Shown here in pieces: positions 54,275 through 62,593 of a DNA stretch of 64,000 nucleotides. This stretch comes from Paenibacillus lignilyticus. GTDB taxonomy: Bacteria > Bacillota > Bacilli > Paenibacillales > Paenibacillaceae. The notes under the pieces are model-generated. The model was given only the letters and a program-made list of their open reading frames with translations, did no database searches and was not told where the DNA came from. The DNA is taken from the NCBI RefSeq assembly GCF_017942085.1, contig NZ_JAGKSP010000013.1:94079-158078 (forward strand), read 5' to 3'. Made by a program: the position numbers and the translations under genes. Positions within the stretch are counted from its first letter, which is position 1. Each line of letters begins with the position of its first letter.

Positions 54275-54790
54275 ATGACAATGCATGCCGAATCACTTCG
54301 CCGCTCTACCCCATTCGTCCTTCAAATCGTCGGCTACAAAAACAGCGGCAAAACCACCATGGTCACCCTACTCACGAAGCTGTTAAAACAAGCCGGCTAT
54401 ACTGTGGGTACCGCGAAACATGACGCCCACGACTTCACGATGGATACGCCGGGAACCGATACATGGCGGCATCAAGAAGCCGGCGCCGATATCACCGCGA
54501 TCAGCTCATCTGCCCGCACTGCCATCATCAGCGCGCGCGCTGAGCCGCTTTCCGCTCTGCTTACACATATGCAGCATGTCGATATCGTGCTTGTCGAAGG
54601 CTTTAAGCAGGAGCATTATCCCAAGCTAATTCTTCTTCGCTCACCGGAGGACGAGTCTTTGCTTACCCTGACGAATCCCATCATGACAGCCGTCTGGCCG
54701 CAGGCCAACCCACGCTTACTCCCCCATGTCCCGCACTTTGATATTAACGATATCCCAGCCATCTATAATCATCTGCTCACGCACCTCTAA
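54275..54790 (+). CDS. mobB: molybdopterin-guanine dinucleotide biosynthesis protein B
   Basis: A 171-residue P-loop GTPase. The Walker A motif is GYKNSGKTTMVTLL near residue 20, followed by the MobB-specific TAKHDAHDF and DTWRHQEAGA motifs and VLVEGFKQEHYPKL. MobB assists MobA in attaching GMP to molybdopterin. ATG 54275 has AAGGAG 8 nt upstream; reading from 54206 would add 23 residues without an SD. It is divergent from moeA, with which it shares the pathway. Confidence 0.92.
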   Translation: MTMHAESLRRSTPFVLQIVGYKNSGKTTMVTLLTKLLKQAGYTVGTAKHDAHDFTMDTPGTDTWRHQEAGADITAISSSARTAIISARAEPLSALLTHMQHVDIVLVEGFKQEHYPKLILLRSPEDESLLTLTNPIMTAVWPQANPRLLPHVPHFDINDIPAIYNHLLTHL

Positions 54791-54797
54791 CGCAAAA

Positions 54798-54832
54798 GCT
54801 GCTCCGAAAGTCAACTTGACTCTCGGAGCAGC
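54798..54832. terminator. bidirectional terminator
   Basis: A 16-17-bp stem (GCTGCTCCGA..AGTCAA with TTGAC..TCGGAGCAGC) and very short loop lie between mobB and the convergent rhamnose mutarotase gene, followed by UUUU on the minus strand. Confidence 0.8.
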
Positions 54833-54836
54833 CGCA

Positions 54837-55157
54837 TTATTTTGTATCCCTCGAATAATGAAACGCCTCTGAAATCTCGTGTACAATATTTCCATCCTCA
54901 TGCTTTATCAGCAAATCCGCCATAAACTGCTGCCACCGAATGTTCGCAGGATGCGTACTCAGCGTCTGCATCGCCTGCTCGAAATCTTCTACCTCCATAT
55001 AAGCGAACAGCCTGCCGCCGTCGATGAAAATACTGTACGTTCGAATACCGACCTCCCCGAAGGCCTGTAACAGCTCCGGATCGACATTCCGATGCCGTTC
55101 GATATACGCCTCGCGATCGCGCTCATCAATTTGCAAAATAAAAGAAACCCGCTGCAT
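54837..55157 (-). CDS. rhaM: L-rhamnose mutarotase
   Basis: A 106-residue protein of the RhaM family that interconverts the anomers of L-rhamnose and related deoxysugars. QRVSFILQIDERDREAYIERHRNVDPELLQAF holds the conserved active-site His, and TYSIFIDGGRLFAYMEVE and RWQQFMADLL match family positions. Length is standard. AAGGAG lies upstream of the ATG. It follows the isomerase-family gene by 15 bp and is surely co-transcribed with it. Confidence 0.88.
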   Translation of the reverse strand: MQRVSFILQIDERDREAYIERHRNVDPELLQAFGEVGIRTYSIFIDGGRLFAYMEVEDFEQAMQTLSTHPANIRWQQFMADLLIKHEDGNIVHEISEAFHYSRDTK

Positions 55158-55172
55158 CGCCGCTCACTCCTT

Positions 55173-56687
55173 TTATTTGTTTTTGCACAACGTCACATGA
55201 CGAAGCTGGAGCAGCTCCGCTACTTTCTTGAACTGAGCCGCTTGATTGCCGACCGCAATCGCGCAATGATGCGTCGGCGCTTCGGCAAACCATTTCTCCA
55301 TATAGTCGTCGGGATGAAGATCGAATTTCACATGCGTCTGCGTATTGCCGATCTGCATGATTTCCCCATTTGTCGCTTGACCTTCACTCGCAATCAGCGC
55401 CAGTTTGCCGTCGCCGGTTTGTGTCACATTCAGTGTGGTTATGGAGCCCCGCTTCACCTTCGCTTCTACGGATACCCCTGTCCCTTTCTTCCCATGATAC
55501 AGCCCCATCCCGCGCAAGATCGGTTTCTCGCTCGCGATTGCGATATGGAACGGCCCGTCATGTCCGAGCAAAATCGTTTCATCCTCATAATCAACCACAA
55601 CGATTTCGGAGAAACTCCCGCCGGTTCCGAGGATATCGCATATTTTCATCCCAATCGCTGTCTTCATATCCCCTTCGCCTGAGCATGGAATTCCGCGTGC
55701 GGTTAACAGGGAGTGGCCAACGATAAAACCAGCCTGCAGCTTCTCGTACTCATTCCCGTCCTGGCCGTGATAATAGTACGTGAGCGCGTCCAAGTCATAG
55801 GCACGCACCAGCTTTTCCTGCGCTACCGCCACCTTCGCCGACCATTCCAGCTGCTCCCGGGTTGGTTTCTTGGCAATGGGATCCGAAGGGGAATCCCCGC
55901 TAATCTCAAACATTTCTTCCACTTCTTCAAGCTTTGCTTCAATCTCCTCCTGCGTCACTTCCTTCAGAAATCGATCGAGGTCGCACATCTCCAGCACCTC
56001 CACATGCAGCCCTAGCTGAGCTTGGAGCATCGCGAAATCGCTGTACATGTCGAGCATCCCGCTGTACGTATTCCCGAGAAAACCAAACCGCGCATGGCGC
56101 AGCGTCCGAACAACGCCTGCCGCTTTAATCCATTCCTCGATCTCGCGCAGCGCCTTTATCGCCTCGGGCCGATCTTGAGTTACTTCATCCGTCAATGAAA
56201 TAGCCGGTGTATAGTCGAGCCCAAGCAGCCCATTGATGACGCGGAAGCGAATGCCGGCCCGGTTGAAGGCATTCGAGATTTCAGGAACCGGACAAGCCAC
56301 GCAGTGCGCGAGCCATTCGCCTGTCGTCGATCGCGCATAGTTGATTCGCGCCGTCGGCTGCAAATTCAAGACGATCACCGGTTTGCTGCAGAACTGATGG
56401 ACAGGCAGCACCGTCGAACTCGTGGAATAAGTAGCTACATGGCAGAAAACAAGATCGACGTTCTTCTCATTGAACCATTCCCCTGCCTGCCGCCCCTTGC
56501 CTTCCGAGTCGACCAGCCCGAAATTGTAGACTACACCATGCTGAGACATCTTTTTCTCCAAATGGCTGCCGTACTCCGTTAGCCGCTCTCGAAGACCGGG
56601 AAACTGCGGCCAGTAAGCTTCCAGGCCGATCGAGTATAAGCCGATGCGAGGTTTTCTTGCTGGCTTGATAGGGGTGAGCAAAGACAT
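55173..56687 (-). CDS. L-fucose/L-arabinose isomerase family protein
   Basis: A 504-residue protein of the fucose/arabinose isomerase fold. Visible marks are RIGLYSIGLEAYWPQFPGLRERL at the N-terminus, PVIVLNLQPTARINYA, FGFLGNTYSGMLDMYSDF near residue 200, and IPCSGEGDMKTAIGMKICDILG with the metal-binding Glu/Asp. The family interconverts aldoses and ketoses; the neighbouring rhamnose mutarotase points to a deoxysugar or pentose, but the substrate is not fixed. ATG 56687 is chosen (GGGAGG 8 nt upstream). Confidence 0.85.
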   Translation of the reverse strand: MSLLTPIKPARKPRIGLYSIGLEAYWPQFPGLRERLTEYGSHLEKKMSQHGVVYNFGLVDSEGKGRQAGEWFNEKNVDLVFCHVATYSTSSTVLPVHQFCSKPVIVLNLQPTARINYARSTTGEWLAHCVACPVPEISNAFNRAGIRFRVINGLLGLDYTPAISLTDEVTQDRPEAIKALREIEEWIKAAGVVRTLRHARFGFLGNTYSGMLDMYSDFAMLQAQLGLHVEVLEMCDLDRFLKEVTQEEIEAKLEEVEEMFEISGDSPSDPIAKKPTREQLEWSAKVAVAQEKLVRAYDLDALTYYYHGQDGNEYEKLQAGFIVGHSLLTARGIPCSGEGDMKTAIGMKICDILGTGGSFSEIVVVDYEDETILLGHDGPFHIAIASEKPILRGMGLYHGKKGTGVSVEAKVKRGSITTLNVTQTGDGKLALIASEGQATNGEIMQIGNTQTHVKFDLHPDDYMEKWFAEAPTHHCAIAVGNQAAQFKKVAELLQLRHVTLCKNK

Positions 56688-56702
56688 CGTCGTTTCCTCC
56701 CA

Positions 56703-56725
56703 TGTATAAATAATAGATTTATACA
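56703..56725. promoter_or_regulatory. inverted repeat upstream of the isomerase gene
   Basis: TGTATAAAT and ATTTATACA form perfect 9-bp arms around 5 bp, about 16 bp upstream of the isomerase start. It may be an operator overlapping the -10 region or a leader hairpin. Confidence 0.4.
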
Positions 56726-56763
56726 TTCATTGTAATTCGTATGATATTAACTAACATCGCGCG

Positions 56764-56792
56764 ATATTGCTTCAAAATAACAGAATATTGCT
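56764..56792. promoter_or_regulatory. direct repeats typical of AraC-family binding
   Basis: ATATTGCT occurs at 56764-56771 and 56785-56792, exactly 21 bp apart (two helical turns), between the isomerase gene and the divergent AraC gene. Confidence 0.45.
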
Positions 56793-56849
56793 ATCTTTCC
56801 GAATGCATTGGATAATGGAGGAAATAGACTGCTGCGAAGGAAGTGGACT

Positions 56850-57722
56850 ATGCCGCAATATACAGAGCATGCCTCTCACAGCTGGACTCCGGATTCCGTC
56901 CGTCTCATTACTTCGCCCAGTGTTGCAGCCCGATCGGCGCTAATGTATGTGCAGGAAGTCGGCTATTTTTGGACGCATCCGCCGTACTTCACAGAACGTC
57001 AGCATCTGCCTTCGTATCTGCTCCTCTACACCGTCTCCGGCGAGGGACAGCTCGAGTATGGCGGGCAAACCTACAGCTTACAGCCTCATTCGCTGTTCTT
57101 CATCGACTGTATGGCGCATCAGCATTATCGAACGGCCGAGCATAACCATTGGGAGTTCGCTTGGGTTCATTTCTATGGCTGGGCCAGCAAGCATTACTAC
57201 GAGCTGTATGCGCAGCAAGGCGATCCCCGACTGCAACTACTGCAGCAATCACCCCTTCTCGGGCAAATCCGAGCCCTAATCGATATCCACGAGAACAAAA
57301 CCGTACATACAGAGTTGCTGGCCTCCAAGCTGTTGACCGAATTAACAACCGAGCTGATCCTGTCCGCTCATGTCAGAGATTCCGATTCCGACGCCATGCC
57401 CTCCTATATTGCCGATGCCGTACGCGAGATGGAACGTCGCTACTCCGAACGATTGCGGATGGATGACTTGGCGAGGTCACTTGCAGTGAGCAAATATCAT
57501 TTCACCCGTGAGTTCAAGAAACATATCGGGATGTCGCCGAATGACTACCTGATTTATCTCCGCATCGTAAAAGCCAAAGAGCTGCTCCAATATACCGCTC
57601 AATCCATCGCAGCCATTGCGGATGAAATCGGCATCGACAATGTCAGCCATTTCATTAACCTCTTCAAAGCGCGGGAAGGTCTGACGCCCTTCGCCTTCCG
57701 TAAGAAATGGAGAACGTTATGA
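56850..57722 (+). CDS. AraC family transcriptional regulator with cupin sensor
   Basis: A 290-residue regulator. The N-terminal AraC-binding cupin (YLLLYTVSGEGQLEYGGQTYSLQPHSLFFIDCMAHQHYR) precedes the helix-turn-helix pair (MDDLARSLAVSKYHFTREFKKHIGMSPNDY and IAAIADEIGIDNVSHFINLFKAREGLTPFAFR). It is divergent from the isomerase/mutarotase pair and is its likely sugar-responsive activator. ATG 56850 has GAAGGAAG 6 nt upstream. Confidence 0.88.
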   Translation: MPQYTEHASHSWTPDSVRLITSPSVAARSALMYVQEVGYFWTHPPYFTERQHLPSYLLLYTVSGEGQLEYGGQTYSLQPHSLFFIDCMAHQHYRTAEHNHWEFAWVHFYGWASKHYYELYAQQGDPRLQLLQQSPLLGQIRALIDIHENKTVHTELLASKLLTELTTELILSAHVRDSDSDAMPSYIADAVREMERRYSERLRMDDLARSLAVSKYHFTREFKKHIGMSPNDYLIYLRIVKAKELLQYTAQSIAAIADEIGIDNVSHFINLFKAREGLTPFAFRKKWRTL

Positions 57723-57740
57723 CAACCCCTTTTCCCGCCA

Positions 57741-57778
57741 AAAAAGGCCGTTCCCTGAAATCCAGGAAACGACCTTTT
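57741..57778. terminator. bidirectional terminator
   Basis: A stem around AAAAGG..CGTT..CCTG and CAGG..AACG..CCTTTT with a short loop lies between the AraC gene and the convergent LiaR-like gene. Confidence 0.7.
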
Positions 57779-57789
57779 ATTTCTAAGTA

Positions 57790-58467
57790 CTACTCCGCTA
57801 ATCCATGCTTATGCGCATATATAGCTGCCTGCGTCCGATCATCCACGCCAAGCTTCGCAAAAATATTCGTGACATGGAACTTCACCGTCTTGATTCCGAT
57901 GAACAGCTCCTCGGCGATCTCTTGGTTGGATAACCCTTTTGCCACGCATTTCAGCACGTCCATTTCCCGGTCTGTCAACTGGTCGTGGAGAGGACGAACG
58001 GCCTCAGCCTTCGGCTGACGGAACCGGTTCATCATCTTCGCGGCAACCTGCGATTCCAGCACGGACTGCCCTCTTGCCGCAGCGCGGATCGCATCGGCAA
58101 TTTCATTTGCACGGGACGTTTTGAGCAAATAGCTGAACGCTCCGGCTTCAATAACCGGATACATTTTGCCATCATCTAAGTAACTGGTAAGTACGATTAC
58201 TTTGCAATCCGGATATAACTCCAAGAGCTTGCGGGTCGTTTCGACGCCATCCATGCCTTCCATCACCAAATCCATCAAGACGACATCCGGCCGATACGCT
58301 TGCGCCAGGCGGATTCCTTCCATCCCATTGCTTGCTTCCCCTACGACTTCAATGCCATCCTCTGTATTCAGCACAGCTGCAAGCCCGATACGAACCATTT
58401 CGTGATCGTCCACGAGCAATACTTTAATAGGTTGTTCGATGCTGTCCATTCGTTCGATCGCTTCCAT
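57790..58467 (-). CDS. LiaR/VraR-type NarL-family response regulator
   Basis: A ~225-residue regulator. The receiver domain has KVLLVDDHEMVRIGLAAVL, the phospho-acceptor Asp in VVLMDLVMEGMDGVE and the conserved Lys in SYLLKTSRANEIADAI; the C-terminal LuxR helix-turn-helix is LTDREMDVLKCVAKGLSNQEIAEELFIGIKTVKFHVTNIFAKLGV. This arrangement matches LiaR, the cell-envelope stress regulator. ATG 58467 is preferred (GAGGAGGA 10 nt upstream). It overlaps the kinase gene by 44 nt. Confidence 0.9.
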   Translation of the reverse strand: MEAIERMDSIEQPIKVLLVDDHEMVRIGLAAVLNTEDGIEVVGEASNGMEGIRLAQAYRPDVVLMDLVMEGMDGVETTRKLLELYPDCKVIVLTSYLDDGKMYPVIEAGAFSYLLKTSRANEIADAIRAAARGQSVLESQVAAKMMNRFRQPKAEAVRPLHDQLTDREMDVLKCVAKGLSNQEIAEELFIGIKTVKFHVTNIFAKLGVDDRTQAAIYAHKHGLAE

Positions 58468-59578
58468 TCGGTGATATTCCTCCTCCATCATGCCCTGCCG
58501 CAGGCACCCATATGTCTATTAGTACGCCATTTCCCGGTGAAGTTATTAGTTTTAACGAGCCCCCGAGCACATTGACGCGCTCCTCCATCGTTAATAATCC
58601 GTAGGAGGTTTGCTTCTTTTCCTCCAGGTTAAAGCCGGTTCCATCATCCTGCAAGGTCAGCCGTACATAAGCTCCGGCGTGCTGCAAATAGATATTGAGA
58701 TGCTCTGCCTTGGAGTGGCGGAGTGTATTGGAGAGCGCCTCCTGAGCGATGCGGAACAAATGGTCTTCTGCTTCCGTATCCAGCTTGATCGTTGGATCCG
58801 CCTCCAGCGTAATCGCCATCGGCACCTTCTGCTTCAGCTCATCGATTAAGCTGTGCAGAGCTTGACCCAGATTTTTGCCGTCCAAATGGATCGGCCGCAA
58901 ATGAAGCAGCAAAGCACGCATTTCCGATTGTGCTACAGATGCCATCTCCTCAATGAGCTGTACCTGACGTTTCGCTCGTTCCCAGTCCTTCTCCATCGTC
59001 CGGCTGACCGCCGTAGCGGTCATGGAGATGGCGAAGAGCTGTTGACTAACCGCATCATGGAGTTCGCGCGCAAGCCGCTGCCGCTCCTCAATGACTGCGG
59101 AGAACCGTACCTGCTCCGTCCAAGCCTCATCCTCTTCCGAGAAGGATTCAGGCGCCTGCGCCTGCCCTTCTTGGTCAGGCAGTGTCACCCGCTGACGTTT
59201 ACGGCGCTGCTGTTCCGTGAGCCTCTTCATCGCTTCCCGAAGCTTCACGCTTTGCAAGTAACTATACGCGGTAGCAAGGACGAGCGAGAGGGCGATTACG
59301 GTAAGCCCGATCAACGCTGCTTTACTTTGCAGTGCAAACAGCTTCACATAACCGGTTCCTTGCAGAACCAATACAATTAAACCGAGAATAACGAGTATCC
59401 ACAATACGGTTTCCGCTGCATTCCTTCGTTTCTCCGTTTGCATGGCTGAAGGCGATCCTTCATTCCGATACACCGGAAAGCGGTTTTGTGCTGCCGGTGT
59501 CGTTGCCGGTGCTGTCATCGACTTCGAAGAACGATCCTTCTCAGCCTCCGATCTCGGCGAAGACGCTTCTTCCTTCAC
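58424..59578 (-). CDS. LiaS-like intramembrane-sensing histidine kinase
   Basis: A 384-residue HisKA_3 kinase. A ~55-residue hydrophilic N-terminus precedes two close TM helices (TVLWILVILGLIVLVLQGTG and ALIGLTVIALSLVLATAYSY) with almost no extracellular loop, as in intramembrane-sensing kinases. The HisKA_3 motif is ERQRLARELHDAVSQQLFAI (about residue 172) and the HATPase region is FRIAQEALSNTLRHSKAEH with DDGTGFN. A Gly/Asn-rich tail of ~25 residues follows and overlaps the regulator gene. It lies downstream of PspA genes in one transcription unit. Confidence 0.9.
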   Translation of the reverse strand: MKEEASSPRSEAEKDRSSKSMTAPATTPAAQNRFPVYRNEGSPSAMQTEKRRNAAETVLWILVILGLIVLVLQGTGYVKLFALQSKAALIGLTVIALSLVLATAYSYLQSVKLREAMKRLTEQQRRKRQRVTLPDQEGQAQAPESFSEEDEAWTEQVRFSAVIEERQRLARELHDAVSQQLFAISMTATAVSRTMEKDWERAKRQVQLIEEMASVAQSEMRALLLHLRPIHLDGKNLGQALHSLIDELKQKVPMAITLEADPTIKLDTEAEDHLFRIAQEALSNTLRHSKAEHLNIYLQHAGAYVRLTLQDDGTGFNLEEKKQTSYGLLTMEERVNVLGGSLKLITSPGNGVLIDIWVPAAGHDGGGISPNGSDRTNGQHRTTY

Positions 59579-59610
59579 TGCGGTACCCCCTCATCTATGT
59601 ATAACCGCAG

Positions 59611-59660
59611 ACAAGCCAGTGGTCGATGCCTGAATAGCGCATCGACCAGGTATGGCTTGT
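59611..59660 (-). other. stable intergenic hairpin between pspA and the LiaS-like gene
   Basis: Arms ACAAGCCA/TGGCTTGT (8 bp) and GGTCGATGC/GCATCGACC (9 bp) stack with a small internal loop and a 9-nt apex. There is no U-tract on the minus strand, so it looks like an mRNA-processing or stabilising element rather than a terminator. Confidence 0.65.
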
Positions 59661-59701
59661 TTGTAGCTTAGTACGGTTATTGTGAATGCTTTCGTTCCGC
59701 T

Positions 59702-60391
59702 TTACTCGCCGGAAGGCGGGTTTAGCTTGTTCTTGAGCGCTTGCAGCTGCTCATCGATTTGAAGCTGTTTGGCAGGGTCTACAGAACCTGCTGCTGTTGC
59801 GGGTGCATTGTATGTGCCGTATGGAACACGCATGACATCTGCTTCAGCTTCCAATTGCATAATTTTCTCTTCCATCCGGCTGAAGCCGCGCGATGCGTGG
59901 CCGCTTTCGATGGAATGTACAGCAGATACTTGCGCCATTTGTTTCTTCGCCTTCGCCATTTGGGCACGGGCAGCCAGCTCATTGCGTTTGTTGCGAAGCT
60001 GGTAGTATTCATCTTTCATGCCGTGCAGCTGCGTCATGAGATCATCTGCTTGCGTTTTCGCGCTAGCGTGCATCTCTGTGTATTCCGCCGTTTTCTGATC
60101 GAAGAAGATTTTCTCTTCCAGCAGCTTGCGTGCCAATTCCTCTTGACCTGCACGAAGTGCAGTCTCCGCTTTCGCTTCACGGTCTGCACCGCTGCGTACC
60201 GCCTCATCCAGGCGCTGCTTCATGCGGCGCTCACTTGCCATTTGTTTGGCTACAGTGAGCTCAGCCGTATGGATCTCAGCCTCCATATCGCGCAAGTACT
60301 GATTAAGCATCACAACCGGATCTTCCATTTTATCAAGCAGCTCATGTAACGATGCCTTCGTCATATCTTTCATTCTTTTGAAAATACTCAT
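59702..60391 (-). CDS. PspA/IM30 family protein (LiaH-like)
   Basis: A 229-residue almost wholly helical coiled-coil protein. SIFKRMKDMTKASLHELLDKMEDPVVMLNQYLRDME is the PspA N-terminus, including the amphipathic helix and the conserved EDP motif. PspA/LiaH proteins form large oligomers that shield damaged membranes. The C-terminus (residues ~195-229) is less helical, with a QIDEQLQALKNKL segment. ATG 60391 is 1 nt after the PspC stop, with AAGGGAG upstream. Confidence 0.9.
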   Translation of the reverse strand: MSIFKRMKDMTKASLHELLDKMEDPVVMLNQYLRDMEAEIHTAELTVAKQMASERRMKQRLDEAVRSGADREAKAETALRAGQEELARKLLEEKIFFDQKTAEYTEMHASAKTQADDLMTQLHGMKDEYYQLRNKRNELAARAQMAKAKKQMAQVSAVHSIESGHASRGFSRMEEKIMQLEAEADVMRVPYGTYNAPATAAGSVDPAKQLQIDEQLQALKNKLNPPSGE

Positions 60392-60392
60392 G

Positions 60393-60863
60393 TTAAAACT
60401 CTCCCTTCTCATGTTTCGCTAATTTAGCACGAAGCTCTTCGATTTCTTTGCGCAATGCACGTTTCTCCAAATCTTCCATCATGGCATCTATATTAGAAGC
60501 CGACTGCGCCGGCGGCGACTGCCAATTTGCTCCGCCTGAAGCCGGTGGCTGAGGCGGTGTGTTGTACGAGCTCTTATAACCAAAACCATGATCCTGTCCC
60601 GGGTAATGGCCGCCTTGCGGTCCGTTATTCCAATTACCGCCGCCGTTATAACCGCCCGGTCCATATCCGCCATAGTGGTACGGATCTTTCGGGACAACCA
60701 ATCCAGCCAGAATATAGACAAGTATTAATGCACCGCTTGTAAAGACGGTCACCACGATCAGAAGAATCCGCAGCAGCGTCGCATCAACATTCAGCATTTC
60801 GGCTAAACCGCCGCATAAGCCAAAGAGCTTCTTGTCGCGGCGCGAACGATACAGTTTCTTCAT
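60393..60863 (-). CDS. PspC-domain membrane protein
   Basis: A 156-residue protein. The PspC domain (KKLYRSRRDKKLFGLCGGLAEMLNVDATLLRILLIVVTVFT) contains a TM helix pair ending LVVPKDP. A Gly/Tyr/Asn/Pro-rich linker follows (about residues 65-115), then a C-terminal helix (NIDAMMEDLEKRALRKEIEELRAKLAKHEK) that could interact with PspA. ATG 60863 overlaps the upstream stop as TAATG, showing translational coupling. Confidence 0.9.
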   Translation of the reverse strand: MKKLYRSRRDKKLFGLCGGLAEMLNVDATLLRILLIVVTVFTSGALILVYILAGLVVPKDPYHYGGYGPGGYNGGGNWNNGPQGGHYPGQDHGFGYKSSYNTPPQPPASGGANWQSPPAQSASNIDAMMEDLEKRALRKEIEELRAKLAKHEKGEF

Positions 60864-61555
60864 TACGGCTTCCATCCTTCCTGTTGTAATTTACGTTTTA
60901 ATTGCTCCATTTCACGTTCGATGACGTTCTGCAGCGTATGTCCCGCCTCAGCAATAAATTCTTGCCCTGCTTTACGTAGGTCACGCAAGCTGCGTGCTTC
61001 CAGCTCCATATCCGAAATCCGGTCTTCCAGCTTGCGGAACATTCCGCTCGGCTGTTGTCCTGCCGAACCAAATGCGCTGCTGCCTGAATAACGCTCATTC
61101 ATGCGCTGCTGTAAGCGAAGCGATTCCATGCGTGCGGCAAAATACTCACGTTTCTCATACACCGTTTGATACTCACTGCGCAGCTCGCGCAGCTGTTCTT
61201 CCAATTCTCTCGTGCTTTGCAGCGATTGATCATAAAGCTCACGGTACTGCAACGCGCGTTCCTCGCTGGACGCTTTCTCCATCAATGCGATGCGAGCCAC
61301 TTGCTCCTCGCCGGCCTTCAGCGCGATTATGGCTTGCTGTTCCCGCTTTTCTTTCAACTGCTCAGCCTGCAGCCACTGCATTTTCAAATGATTGTTATGA
61401 CCGGCGCATTGCTGATAGAGCTTCTCTGCTCCGATAATCTCTTCTCTTGTCGACCAGAGAAACTGATCGATCAGCTTTACGGGATCTTCTGCTTTCTCAA
61501 GACGCTCATTCAGCGTCGCAACCGTCATATCCCGCACTCTCCGCATGATACTCAT
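60863..61555 (-). CDS. second PspA/IM30 family protein
   Basis: A 230-residue coiled-coil protein, a distant paralogue of the one at 59702-60391. SIMRRVRDMTVATLNERLEKAEDPVKLIDQFLWSTREEI shows the same amphipathic N-terminus and EDP motif; YEKREYFAARMESLRLQQRMNE lies in the long helical hairpin. The C-terminal third (RKLEDRISDMELEARSLRDL) continues as coiled coil. It lies between the LiaI/F-like gene (49 bp away) and pspC. Confidence 0.9.
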   Translation of the reverse strand: MSIMRRVRDMTVATLNERLEKAEDPVKLIDQFLWSTREEIIGAEKLYQQCAGHNNHLKMQWLQAEQLKEKREQQAIIALKAGEEQVARIALMEKASSEERALQYRELYDQSLQSTRELEEQLRELRSEYQTVYEKREYFAARMESLRLQQRMNERYSGSSAFGSAGQQPSGMFRKLEDRISDMELEARSLRDLRKAGQEFIAEAGHTLQNVIEREMEQLKRKLQQEGWKP

Positions 61556-61603
61556 CGTTCTTGCCTCCTTCGTCCACTGCTATAATCCTTTGTGGTTCAA
61601 GCG

Positions 61604-61897
61604 TTAGATACTGTTTCTACGTTTTTTGAATAAGGAGACGCCCCATACGATAAGTCCTACTGCGAGCAGCAGTGCGAACAATCCTGCTAATTTACTCATC
61701 AGCAGAATAGCTCCGACTACGATCAGAATGCCGCCGATGATTTTGCTGTTATTACGAATACCTACCACGCCAAGACCGATCAAGATGAATGGCATGATTA
61801 GACCGATAATCCAGTTTAAATTGATACCTACAAACTTCATGACAATCAATGCGCCAATCACGACTAGAATTGCACCTAATGCAGATTTTCCGTTCAT
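61604..61897 (-). CDS. LiaI/LiaF-like small membrane protein
   Basis: A 97-residue protein made almost wholly of four short hydrophobic helices (LGAILVVIGALIVMKFVG, WIIGLIMPFILIGLGVVGI, KIIGGILIVVGAILLMSKL, LFALLLAVGLIVWGVSLF) ending in KKRRNSI. This is the LiaI-LiaF-like TM region. It may anchor or signal to the PspA proteins. ATG 61897 has GGTGA 8 nt upstream; GTG 61909 is an alternative. First gene of the operon; the 285-bp region upstream shows no other gene. Confidence 0.8.
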   Translation of the reverse strand: MNGKSALGAILVVIGALIVMKFVGINLNWIIGLIMPFILIGLGVVGIRNNSKIIGGILIVVGAILLMSKLAGLFALLLAVGLIVWGVSLFKKRRNSI

Positions 61898-62194
61898 TGT
61901 TTGTGTCACCGCCTCTCATTGTTTAAATGCTGGTACTTCTCATTACGCCTTGCTTCATTCATTTGTTTCGTTTCTTGCTTATGTTCTTATTCTAGGTTGT
62001 TTCAGCGGTTTCCAAAACGGACTCGCGACGGTTTTTGTTACTGGACCTCAGGCGGGGAATGCGCCGACCTTAAGGCTGAACGACAAAATGGTCCATTCTG
62101 AGGGATTCAGTACAGACCAAGACTTTAGCTGCTATACCGTTTGTCTCTCACTCACCGGTCGGCAAGTGCATTACCGATCATACATGTAATACAA

Positions 62195-62228
62195 CAAAAA
62201 ACCTGTAAGATCATAGATCCTACAGGTT
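62195..62228 (-). terminator. terminator of the rRNA-tRNA operon
   Basis: On the minus strand AACCTGTAGGATC and GATCTTACAGGTT form a 12-13-bp stem with a 3-4-nt loop, followed by UUUUUU. It lies 14 bp after the last tRNA. Confidence 0.9.
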
Positions 62229-62241
62229 GTCTTATTCAATA

Positions 62242-62323
62242 TGGTGCCGGCGAGAGGACTCGAACCTCCACGGTTTCCCTCACGATTTTGAGTCGCGCGC
62301 GTCTGCCATTCCGCCACGCCGGC
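62242..62323 (-). tRNA. tRNA-Leu(CAA)
   Basis: Complete cloverleaf with GCCGGCG acceptor, long variable arm and encoded CCA; loop CTCAAAA gives anticodon CAA. Confidence 0.95.
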
Positions 62324-62330
62324 AAATTGA

Positions 62331-62407
62331 TGGCGTGCCCTAAGAGATTCGAACTCCTGACCTTTTGATTCGTAGTCAAACGCTCTATCCAGCTGAGCTA
62401 AGGGCAC
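62331..62407 (-). tRNA. tRNA-Arg(ACG)
   Basis: Acceptor GTGCCCT, loop CTACGAA with anticodon ACG, T-arm GGTTCGAATC-type and encoded CCA. Confidence 0.95.
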
Positions 62408-62430
62408 ATATTTCAAAGAGTAAAGAATTG

Positions 62431-62504
62431 TGGAGGCGCCACCCAGACTCGAACTGGGGGTAAAGCTTTTGCAGAGCTCTGCCTTACCACTTGGCTATGG
62501 CGCC
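62431..62504 (-). tRNA. tRNA-Cys(GCA)
   Basis: Acceptor GGCGCCA, loop CTGCAAA with anticodon GCA, encoded CCA. Confidence 0.95.
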
Positions 62505-62512
62505 ATAAAAGA

Positions 62513-62587
62513 TGGAGCGGAAGACGGGAATCGAACCCGCGACCCTCGCCTTGGCAAGGCGATGCTCTACCGCTGAGCCACTTCCGC
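62513..62587 (-). tRNA. tRNA-Gly(GCC)
   Basis: Acceptor GCGGAAG, loop TTGCCAA with anticodon GCC, encoded CCA. Confidence 0.95.
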
Positions 62588-62593
62588 ATAAAA

